Assembly: GCA_947062645.1 (NCBI GenBank)
Contig: CAMSQT010000049.1
Location: 1-7,651 of the forward strand
Length of the DNA: 7,651 nt
Direction: 5' to 3'
Source: an uncultured Clostridium sp.
GTDB lineage: Bacteria > Bacillota > Clostridia > TANB77 > CAG-508
Position 1 is the stretch's first letter; the number at the start of each line of letters is the position of its first letter. Below are positions 1 to 6,108 of the stretch, piece by piece. The position numbers and the translations under genes were made by a program. Under the pieces are notes generated by a model, which did not search any database, was not told where the DNA came from, and was given only the letters and a program-made list of their open reading frames with translations.

Positions 1-5
1 ATCCA

Positions 6-38
6 ACACTCTTTCCCTACACGACGCTCTTCCGATCT
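6..38 (+). other. Illumina TruSeq adapter remnant (not genomic)
   Basis: All 33 bases match the 3' part of the Illumina universal/read-1 adapter, beginning ACACTCTTTCCC and ending GCTCTTCCGATCT. Bases 1-5 resemble the preceding adapter sequence imperfectly. The PBP reading frame starts directly after it. This is library contamination at a contig end and shows that the data are short-read; nothing biological should be read into bases 1-38. Confidence 0.97.
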
Positions 39-1396
39 ATGTATTAGGCGTCTCTGGAGGACTAGGAGAAAAAACAGGAGCAAACTTAAACAGAGGAACC
101 CAAAGCTTAAGACAGCCAGGATCTTCTATTAAGCCAATAGCAGACATATCACCAGCATTAGAAGAAAAGGTAATTACAGCAGCAACTGTATATGATGATG
201 TACTAACAGATTTTAATGGATACCAACCTAAAAACGATGGTCATGTTTATAAAGGATTAATCAATATAAGAGATGCCATTGCTTATTCACAAAACGTACC
301 AGAAGTAAAACTTATGAAAGAATTATCACCAACCAAATCTATTGATTACTTAAGAAACTTTGGTGTTAGTAGCGTTTACAAAGCAAGTGAAGTAGAAAGC
401 ACAAAAGAGCATGACGAGCATCTATCCTTAGCAATTGGAGGATTAACCCAAGGAATTAGCCCATTAGAGATGGCAGCAGCCTATAGTGCCATTGCTAATA
501 ATGGAGAATACATCGAACCAACCTTTTACACAAAAGTAGTTGATTCAAATGGAAATACTGTATTAGAACCAAAACAAGAAAGAAAAAGAGTTATTAGTGA
601 ACAAAATGCTTATATTGTAAAAAACATTTTACAAGAGCCAGTAAAAAAAGGAACAGCAACCTATTGTGCTATTTCAGGAATGGATGTAGCAGCAAAAACA
701 GGAACAACCGATGGAAGCAAAGATAGATGGCTTTGTGGATTCACCCCATATTATGCAGCAGCATGCTGGTTTGGATATGACAGCCCAGAAGAAGTAACAG
801 GATTTGGAACCAATCCAGCAGGACAAATTTGGGATGAAGTTATGACCGCAATCCATAAAGGGCTACAAAGTGCAACCTTTACACGTCCTAGTGGAATTGT
901 AGAGCAAACCGTATGTAGAAACACAGGTTGTATTGCAGGAACAGGATGTACCGATACTTACAAAGAAATCTTTACAGCAGACAATTTGCCAGAAAAATGT
1001 GAAGGTCATGGATTACAAACCATTTGTGGGGAAACAGGAATGCTTGCAACCGAATTTTGCGCACAATATGTAGAAACTAAACAAGGTAGTTTTGGAGGAA
1101 TGGTACCAAAAGAAAAATTACAACTATGGAAACCAGTAAATGGAGGTACAAGTAACAATAAAGGTAAAATAGAAGAAACCTGTAATGTACACACCAAGCC
1201 AAAAGAAGAAGAAAAGCCAAAACCACCAGTCAATAACACCCCAGCCAATAATACAACCAATACCAACACAAGTGATAATGTAACAGGAGGAGGCAGTACA
1301 AAACCAGGAACAGATAATAATACAAGTGGAGATGGAACCAATCCACCAACACCACCAGATCAAAATGGTACACCAAATGAAAATATAACACCATAA
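39..1396 (+). CDS. Class A penicillin-binding protein, transpeptidase domain (5' truncated)
   Basis: C-terminal part (about 451 residues) of a bifunctional class A PBP, which polymerises and cross-links peptidoglycan outside the membrane. The reading frame is open from the adapter junction, so the start, the membrane anchor and the glycosyltransferase domain are missing because the contig ends. The three transpeptidase motifs are visible: SxxK as RQPGSSIKP (catalytic Ser codon at 122), SxN as YSQN (287-295) and KTGTT (695-709). Family blocks such as NRGTQSLRQPGSS and the GGLTQGISPLEMAAAYS segment fit PBP1A/2c-type enzymes. After the catalytic domain there is a cysteine-rich segment (six Cys from VCRNTGC to TEFC, about 902-1065). 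A low-complexity Pro/Asn/Thr/Gly tail follows (about 1195-1393), probably a disordered wall-spanning extension. The ORF contains no CGG codon and no frame break. It ends in TAA. The exact paralogue cannot be named without the N-terminus. Confidence 0.93.
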
Positions 1397-1414
1397 ACAA
1401 GAGGGTTGTATAAT
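1385..1414 (+). promoter_or_regulatory. Possible cysS promoter
   Basis: A perfect TATAAT lies at 1409-1414. An ATAACA (4 of 6 match to TTGACA) lies at 1385-1390 with an 18-base spacer. The -35 is weak and overlaps the end of the PBP gene. If used, transcription would start near 1421, so the cysS leader RNA would consist almost entirely of the alternative hairpins at 1425-1480. Confidence 0.4.
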
Positions 1415-1424
1415 AAATATAGAA

Positions 1425-1480
1425 GAGATGTGGAGACTTTCTTATTTTAAATCTCCACATCTCAATTTAAAATAAGAAAG
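1425..1480 (+). promoter_or_regulatory. Two overlapping, mutually exclusive hairpins in the cysS leader
   Basis: Hairpin A pairs 1425-1436 (GAGATGTGGAGA) perfectly with 1452-1463, and can add three A-U pairs past a bulged C. Hairpin B pairs 1437-1452 (CTTTCTTATTTTAAAT) perfectly over 16 bases with 1465-1480. The left arm of B is the loop of A, and they compete for base 1452, so both full stems cannot form together. B ends one base before the cysS ribosome binding site (AAGGA, 1481-1485). A may act as a PBP terminator, but it lacks a proper U-run. The arrangement resembles a leader switch. No T-box AGGGUGGNACCGCG element is seen, so the ligand and mechanism are unknown. Confidence 0.6.
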
Positions 1481-1494
1481 AAGGAAACAAATTG
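1481..1494 (+). promoter_or_regulatory. cysS ribosome binding site and TTG start
   Basis: AAGGA at 1481-1485 is six bases upstream of TTG at 1492. The TTG gives the expected CysRS N-terminus (MDIYFYNTLT). No ATG or GTG is better placed, so a TTG start is called. Confidence 0.75.
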
Positions 1495-2881
1495 GACATT
1501 TATTTTTATAACACATTAACCAAGGAAAAAGAAATATTTAAGCCAATAAATGAAAAGCAAGTAAGAATCTATTCTTGTGGACCAACTGTGTACAAAGATG
1601 CCACCATTGGAAACATGAGAACCAATTTATTTCAAGATGTGTTAAGAAGAGTGTTAAAATATAATGGCTATACAATAAAACATGCTATGAACATAACCGA
1701 TGTAGGGCATTTAGTAAGTGATGGTGATGCTGGAGAAGACAAAATGCTAAAATCAGCAAGAGAAGAAAAGAAAACACCAATGGAAATTGCGAACCATTAT
1801 ACCAAGCTTTTTTTCGAAGACTTAGCAGCCTTAAACGTTGAAACACCAGAAATTGTATGCAAAGCAACTGAACATATAGAAGAAATGTTAGAATATGTTA
1901 AACAATTAATAGAAAATGGTTATGCGTATGAAACTTCTACAGCCATTTACTTTGATATCTCTAAATTAGACCAATATCCAATTCTTTCAAACCTTAATTT
2001 AGAAGAACAAAAAGCAGGGGCAAGAGTAGAAGTAGACCAAGAAAAAAGAAATCCCTATGATTTTGCCTTATGGATAAAAGCACCTGAAAACCATTTAATG
2101 AAATGGGATAGTCCATGGGGACCAAGTTATCCCCGGATGGCATATTGAATGTTCTGCCATGGGACAAAAATATTTAGGAGAACAATTTGACATCCATACA
2201 GGAGGAATTGACTTAATTCCTACCCATCATGAAAACGAAATTGCCCAAAGCAAAGGAAAATGTGGAAAAATACCAGCAAACTTCTGGATGCATGGTGAAT
2301 ACTTACTAATTGATGGTGGGAAAATGTCAAAAAGCTTAGGAAATGTTTACTTATTAAAAGATTTAGAGAAAAAAGGATATGACCCATTAGTATATCGTTT
2401 GTTTAGTTATTCTAGCCATTACAAAAATAAACTAAACTTTACATGGGAAGCAATGGAAGCTAGTAAAAAATCATTAGAAAGACTAAAAAATGGTTACCAA
2501 GCACACTTAGCAGGAAAAGATGAGGTAGATACCAATAAAATAACAGAAATAGAAGAAAAATTTCACCAAGCCATTAACGATGACCTAAATATGCCACTTG
2601 CAATGGGTGTTGTTTGGGAAGTAGTAAAGCAAGAAAAGAAATCGCCTAAATGGGCAGACTTACTTGCTAAATTTGATACGGTTTTAGCTTTAAAAATAGA
2701 GCAACCAATGGAAGAATTTCAACAAGAAATACCACAGGAAATTTTAGAACTAATAGAACAAAGAAAACAAGCAAGAGAAAATAAAGACTGGGTAAAATCA
2801 GACCAGTTAAGGGATTTGATTCAAGAAAAAGGCTACCAAATAAAAGATACAAAAGATGGTGTAGAAGTAAAGAAAGTATAG
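1492..2881 (+). CDS. cysS: Cysteinyl-tRNA synthetase, with one in-frame CGG +1 frameshift
   Basis: Charges tRNA-Cys with cysteine in the cytoplasm; class I aminoacyl-tRNA synthetase. Read as two joined frames, 1492-2133 then 2135-2881 (skipping C2134), it gives 462 residues, close to the 461 of the E. coli enzyme. Zinc ligands are all present with E. coli spacing: C29 (YSCGPTVY), C220 (WHIECSAM), H245 and E249 (THHENE). The KMSKS loop is at 277-281. The HIGH motif reads TIGN at 38-41, with Thr in place of the usual first His. The break falls inside the conserved block SYP-GWHIEC: frame 0 reads CCC CGG and meets TGA four codons past CCC, whereas skipping one C gives Pro-Gly-Trp-His. The unshifted 218-residue product would lack three zinc ligands and KMSKS, so activity requires the shift. 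The intact motifs on both sides argue against a decayed gene. Stop is TAG. Confidence 0.93.
2134..2137 (+). other. In-frame CGG +1 shift site 1 (cysS): CGGA read as Gly215
   Basis: Context is TAT CCC CGG ATG GCA TAT TGA in frame 0. Skipping C2134 gives TAT CCC GGA TGG CAT ATT GAA TGT, the conserved P-G-W-H-I-E-C of CysRS. This is the only site of the five where the P-site tRNA (Pro on CCC) could re-pair perfectly after slipping one base. Confidence 0.85.
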
Positions 2882-2939
2882 AAAATAAATATAATCTCTT
2901 TAGAAAAAAGTGAATAAAAATACAAATAAATGAAACAAT

Positions 2940-2972
2940 AACATTATCCGTAAAAAAATTACGGATAATGTT
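2940..2972 (+). terminator. Perfect 14-bp inverted repeat: cysS terminator and/or operator
   Basis: AACATTATCCGTAA (2940-2953) pairs perfectly with 2959-2972 around an A5 loop. A T-rich stretch follows only after a GAC gap (TTATTTTTT, 2976-2984), so it is an imperfect intrinsic terminator. Its right end overlaps the -35 (2971-2976) of the promoter for the ATPase/TOPRIM cassette, a position where a repressor could bind. Both roles fit. Bases 2882-2939 show nothing else recognisable. Confidence 0.6.
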
Positions 2973-2999
2973 GACTTATTTTTTAAGGAGATGTATAAT
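2971..2999 (+). promoter_or_regulatory. Consensus sigma-A promoter of the ATPase/TOPRIM cassette
   Basis: TTGACT (2971-2976), a 17-base spacer, then TATAAT (2994-2999). Transcription should start at about 3005-3008, giving a very short leader before the ATG at 3018. The -10 overlaps the region between an upstream AAGGAG and the ATG at 3000, so that earlier start could only be used on transcripts reading through from upstream. Confidence 0.7.
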
Positions 3000-3006
3000 A
3001 TGTCTA

Positions 3007-3020
3007 GAGGTGGAGATATG
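3007..3020 (+). promoter_or_regulatory. Ribosome binding site choosing the ATPase start
   Basis: GAGGTG (3007-3012) matches the anti-Shine-Dalgarno complement GGAGGTGATC and sits five bases before ATG 3018. A competing site, AAGGAG (2985-2990), lies nine bases before ATG 3000. Start 3018 is preferred because the predicted transcript begins after 3000 and the protein then starts MLTKFSVTNYRNF, a typical beginning for these ATPases. Confidence 0.55.
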
Positions 3021-4130
3021 TTAACAAAGTTTTCAGTAACCAATTATAGAAACTTTAAAGAAACATTAACAATTGACTTTGAAGATAAACATGATTATAA
3101 ATTTAATTCGGTAGCTACCAAAAATGGAATAATAAGCAAAAGTTTAGTATTTGGGAAAAATGGGTGTGGAAAAAGTAGTTTAGGTTTTGCACTATTTGAT
3201 ATCATAATAACAATAACTGATTTATATGCTACAAAGGAACTATATAATAGCAATAATTTTTTAAATGCTGACAGCAATTCGAAATATGCTGAATTTAATT
3301 ATGAATTTAAGTTCAAAGATGATATTATTCAATACAATTATAAAAAAGAGGAACCTAAAGTATTAATATATGAGGAATTAATTGTTAATAACAAAAAGAT
3401 ATATGATTTTAATTTTAAAACAAGAAAAGGAAACTTCAAAAATTTAGAGATAATAGGTGCCGAAACATTGAATCTTGATGTGAACAACATTAATATTGCA
3501 ATTCTAAAATTTATTGCCAATAATACCATTCAAAAAGAAAGCTCTACTATAAAAAAGTTATTAGACTTTGTTTCACATATGTTATGGTTTAGATGTTTAG
3601 AAAGTAATTCTTTTATTGGGTTAACAAGTGAAAATGTAGAATTAAATGATTGGATTGTAAAGAATAACTTAGTAAATGAATTTGAAAGCTTTTTACATGA
3701 TATGGCAGGATTAAATATAAAAATAGGAAAAGTGCAAATTGGGAAAAGCAATATTTTATTAGAAAACCATAAAAATAAGCAACTATTTTTTAATGAAATA
3801 GCTTCTTCAGGGACAAAATCTTTGCAACTACTATTTTTCTGGAGTAAGAAATTTGAAGAAGTTTCATTTTTATTCATTGATGAATTTGATGCTTTTTATC
3901 ATTTCGAATTGGCAAGAAATATCATAGAATTCATTTTACAATATGAAAATATGCAAGTAATGTTAACATCACATAATACTTATCTTGCAAGTAATGAATT
4001 ATTACGACCAGATTGTTATTTTATTTTAAAAGATGGGGAATTAAAAACATTTGTAGATAGAACTGACAGAGAACTAAGAGAAGGACATAATATAGAAAAA
4101 ATGTTAAGAGAAGGAGAATTTGATGGATAA
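3018..4130 (+). CDS. AAA/ABC-like ATPase of an ATPase-TOPRIM pair (AAA_15/OLD type)
   Basis: A 370-residue ATPase (376 if ATG 3000 is used). Numbering from 3018: an N-terminal strand region KFSVTNYRNFK typical of SMC/RecF/OLD-like ATPases; Walker A GKNGCGKS at 46-53; a signature-like SSGTKS at 263-268; Walker B FLFIDEFD at 284-291; and an H-loop histidine in LTSHN (H319). It resembles the COG1106/AAA_15 ATPases found in two-gene defence systems such as PARIS, AbiL-like and RloA/RloB-like pairs. No membrane segment is apparent. It overlaps the next gene by eight bases (ATGGATAA), so the two are translationally coupled. It contains no CGG codon in frame and no frame break. The likely role is to sense phage or DNA damage and control the partner; this is inferred from architecture only. 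Homologous ATPases without a defence role cannot be excluded. Confidence 0.85.
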   Translation: MLTKFSVTNYRNFKETLTIDFEDKHDYKFNSVATKNGIISKSLVFGKNGCGKSSLGFALFDIIITITDLYATKELYNSNNFLNADSNSKYAEFNYEFKFKDDIIQYNYKKEEPKVLIYEELIVNNKKIYDFNFKTRKGNFKNLEIIGAETLNLDVNNINIAILKFIANNTIQKESSTIKKLLDFVSHMLWFRCLESNSFIGLTSENVELNDWIVKNNLVNEFESFLHDMAGLNIKIGKVQIGKSNILLENHKNKQLFFNEIASSGTKSLQLLFFWSKKFEEVSFLFIDEFDAFYHFELARNIIEFILQYENMQVMLTSHNTYLASNELLRPDCYFILKDGELKTFVDRTDRELREGHNIEKMLREGEFDG

Positions 4131-4881
4131 TATATTGTTCATTACAGAAGGATTAACAGATGAACCAGCATTTTTAGAGAAAATGTTTTGTATTTTTTAT
4201 CCTAATAAATCTTATAATATATATTCTTATACTACATCAATTCATACTTTGGTAGATAAGTTGTTTATAGAAGGGGAACTAGACAAAAATTTAGATATTA
4301 GACTAACCCTAAAAGAAAAGGAAACAAACAAAGAAAAAAGAAAAATTTTAAGCCAAAAATATAAAGATATTTTTCTAGTATTTGACTTAGACCCACATAA
4401 TAATAAAGTCAAATTTCAAGAAATTAGGGAAATGCTTAATTATTTTAATGATTCAAGCAATACTGGAAAATTATATATAAATTATCCAATGATGCAATCT
4501 TATAAGCACTTAAAACAAATGCCAGATAAAGAATTTAAAAGTAAAAAAATAGAAATCAGCACATTAAAAAATTATAAAAGAATTGTAGGAAAACAAAGCA
4601 AATATACGGATATAACTAAATATACCTATCCTATCTTTATGAGCATTATAGCACATCACATTCAAAAAGCAAATTATATTATAAATGGAAGATATAGTTT
4701 ACCAAAAGTAGAAGAATTTATACAATGGAATAACACGCAAATTTATGATAAACAAATGTTAGTACTAAAAAAGGAAAGACAAGTGTATGTATTAAATACT
4801 TTTTTATTTAATATCATAGAATACAAACCAAAAGAGTTATTAAATCAACTTGTAAATAAAAAGGAAATATTTTTAATATAA
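4123..4881 (+). CDS. TOPRIM-like putative nuclease partner (RloB/DUF4435/AriB-like)
   Basis: 252 residues from ATG 4123, which has AAGGAG (4111-4116) six bases upstream and overlaps the ATPase stop. TTG 4120 is a weaker alternative start. The N-terminus reads ILFITEGLTDEPAF, with E9-G10 and D13-E14 matching a TOPRIM motif I. A strand ending in a DxD follows (FLVFDLDPH, D88 and D90), matching the second metal-binding motif. Next comes a conserved-looking YINYPMMQSYKHL block (about 118-130), similar to the NP.FE/NYPMMES region of RloB/DUF4435-like proteins. TOPRIM folds of this kind act as metal-dependent nucleases or nuclease-like effectors, as AriB of PARIS and OLD proteins do. The gene is AT-rich, Lys/Asn/Ile-heavy and has no in-frame CGG. 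A defence effector role is inferred from the motifs and the coupling to the ATPase; family membership would need a profile search. Confidence 0.75.
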   Translation: MDNILFITEGLTDEPAFLEKMFCIFYPNKSYNIYSYTTSIHTLVDKLFIEGELDKNLDIRLTLKEKETNKEKRKILSQKYKDIFLVFDLDPHNNKVKFQEIREMLNYFNDSSNTGKLYINYPMMQSYKHLKQMPDKEFKSKKIEISTLKNYKRIVGKQSKYTDITKYTYPIFMSIIAHHIQKANYIINGRYSLPKVEEFIQWNNTQIYDKQMLVLKKERQVYVLNTFLFNIIEYKPKELLNQLVNKKEIFLI

Positions 4882-4903
4882 AATAAGAAAGGTGGAATAA
4901 AAA

Positions 4904-5925
4904 ATGGCAATATTATTACCAGGAGGAGCAGGCTATATAGGAAGTCACACAGCAATCGAATTATTAAAGGAAGGAAAAGAGATTGTAATTATAGACAACT
5001 TTTCAAACAGTACCCCAGAAGTATTAGAAGCAATAAAAAAAATATCTGGGAAAGACTTCAAATTTTACGAAATGGATTATATGGATAGGCAAAGTTTAGA
5101 AAAAGTATTTGAAGAAAACAACATAGAAGCAGTCATTAACTTTGCAGGCTTCAAAGCAGTAGGAGAATCAGTTCAAAAACCAATCGAATACTATACTAAC
5201 AACATATCAGGAGCATTAGTCGTATTAGATACCATGAGGAAATATGGTTGTAAAAAATTCATTTTCAGTTCTTCAGCAACTGTATATGGAGAGCCAGAAA
5301 GAATTCCGCTAACTGAAGACTGTAAAACAGGAGGAACTACTAATCCATATGGAACCACAAAGTTATTCATTGAACAAATATTAAAAGACACTTATTTTGC
5401 AGACAACGAATGGGACGTTTGTATTTTAAGATACTTTAATCCTGTAGGGGCTCACGAAAGTGGGTTAATCGGCGAAGAACCACAAGGAATACCAAACAAC
5501 CTAATGCCATATATCGTTCGTGTAGCAAGCGGAGAACTAAAAGAATTATCTGTATTTGGAAATGATTACAACACCAAGGACCGGAACAGGAGTAAGAGAT
5601 TACATCCATGTAGTAGACTTAGCAAAAGGGCATGTAAAAGCACTAGAAAAAATTGATAAAGAACAAAAAGGACTATATATCTATAACTTAGGAACAGGAA
5701 CTGGTTATAGCGTATTAGACATGGTAAAAGCATTTGAAAAAGCAACCGGCAAAACAGTGGCCTATAAAATTGCACCAAGAAGACCACGGCGATATCGCTA
5801 CTTGTTATGCAGACCCTAAAAAAGCAGAAGAAGAACTAGGTTGGAGGGCAGAGAAAACATTAGACGACATGTGCAAAGACTCTTGGCATTACATAGATAA
5901 CCAAAATAGAAAAAATCATGATTGA
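4904..5925 (+). CDS. galE: UDP-glucose 4-epimerase, with two in-frame CGG +1 frameshifts
   Basis: NAD-dependent interconversion of UDP-glucose and UDP-galactose, for galactose use and for surface polysaccharide precursors. Joining 4904-5581, 5583-5786 and 5788-5925 gives 339 residues, against 338 in E. coli. Seen in the sequence: Rossmann motif GGAGYIGSH (7-15) and the catalytic set S124 (SSSATVYG), Y149 and K153 (YGTTK), all at the E. coli numbers. Conserved downstream blocks NDY.TKD-GTGVRDYIHV and RRP-GDIATCYAD are each interrupted by one extra C before the Gly codon. Start ATG 4904 has AAAGGTGG at 4888-4895. Only 22 bases separate it from the TOPRIM gene and no terminator or promoter is seen there, so it may be cotranscribed with the cassette. 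Without the shifts, translation would stop after about 250 residues in an unrelated frame. Confidence 0.93.
5582..5585 (+). other. In-frame CGG +1 shift site 2 (galE): CGGA read as Gly227
   Basis: Frame 0 is AAG GAC CGG AAC AGG; skipping C5582 gives AAG GAC GGA ACA GGA GTA AGA GAT, the conserved KDGTGVRD of GalE. The P-site tRNA (Asp, GAC) could not re-pair well with ACC, which argues against simple P-site slippage. A purine run AAGGA lies just upstream but is not shared by most of the sites. Confidence 0.85.
5787..5790 (+). other. In-frame CGG +1 shift site 3 (galE): CGGC read as Gly295
   Basis: In the frame set by site 2 the codons are AGA AGA CCA CGG CGA TAT CGC; skipping C5787 gives AGA AGA CCA GGC GAT ATC GCT, the conserved RRPGDIA of GalE. 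The uncorrected sequence here is CCAGGC, so no CCGG is involved: the shared element is the in-frame CGG codon itself. This is the only site with GGC rather than GGA. Confidence 0.85.
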
Positions 5926-5950
5926 GAGGACAACTCAATCATGATTTTTT
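5910..5950 (+). terminator. Rho-independent terminator overlapping the galE stop
   Basis: A 17-bp perfect stem, 5910-5926 with 5934-5950, has a 7-base loop (AGGACAA). The last bases of the right arm form the T-run. The last GalE codons and the TGA stop (5923-5925) lie within the left arm. Confidence 0.9.
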
Positions 5951-5964
5951 TAAACTTAGGAACG

Positions 5965-5985
5965 AAGGAGGTTGTAACACAATTG
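5965..5985 (+). other. Orphan Shine-Dalgarno sequence with no ORF
   Basis: AAGGAGG (5965-5971) is an excellent ribosome binding site, but the only nearby starts are TTG 5972 followed by TAA and TTG 5983 followed by TAG. It is upstream of the argS promoter. It may be chance or the relic of a lost gene. Confidence 0.3.
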
Positions 5986-6035
5986 TAGCTATATTACAAA
6001 ACCTTTACATTTAAATTACCATATTGTAAAAAGCA

Positions 6036-6064
6036 TTGACAATTAAAAAGGCCAAGAATATAAT
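6036..6064 (+). promoter_or_regulatory. Perfect sigma-A promoter of argS
   Basis: TTGACA (6036-6041), exactly 17 bases, TATAAT (6059-6064). Predicted transcription start is about 6070-6072, giving a leader of about 35 bases to the ATG at 6106. This disfavours the in-frame ATG at 6079, which would lie only about eight bases into the transcript. Confidence 0.85.
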
Positions 6065-6091
6065 AAATTCAAGGCGAAATGAAAAAAGTCG

Positions 6092-6108
6092 AAAGGAAGA
6101 AAAACATG
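6092..6108 (+). promoter_or_regulatory. argS ribosome binding site
   Basis: AAAGGA (6092-6097) stands eight bases before ATG 6106. ATG 6079 has only a weak AAGGCG upstream. Start 6106 gives MLNFKEKIANTI, a normal ArgRS N-terminus. Confidence 0.8.

Noticed and set aside
1006..1460. Long open frames on the minus strand opposite the PBP tail and elsewhere
   Set aside because: They mirror low-complexity or AT-rich coding sequence of real + strand genes and have no ribosome binding site or recognisable protein features.
2146..2148. UGA recoding (as Gly or Trp)
   Set aside because: The TGA codons after the breaks appear only because the frame is wrong; galE ends at a TGA inside its terminator, and Trp is TGG throughout.
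5746..5749. CCGG methylation or restriction-motif artefact
   Set aside because: Site 3 is CCACGGC, not CCGG, and two in-frame acc|ggc / acc|ggg CCGG sites are unaffected.
6079..6105. argS start at ATG 6079
   Set aside because: Weak ribosome binding site and only about eight bases from the predicted transcription start; ATG 6106 has a good site and the normal N-terminus.
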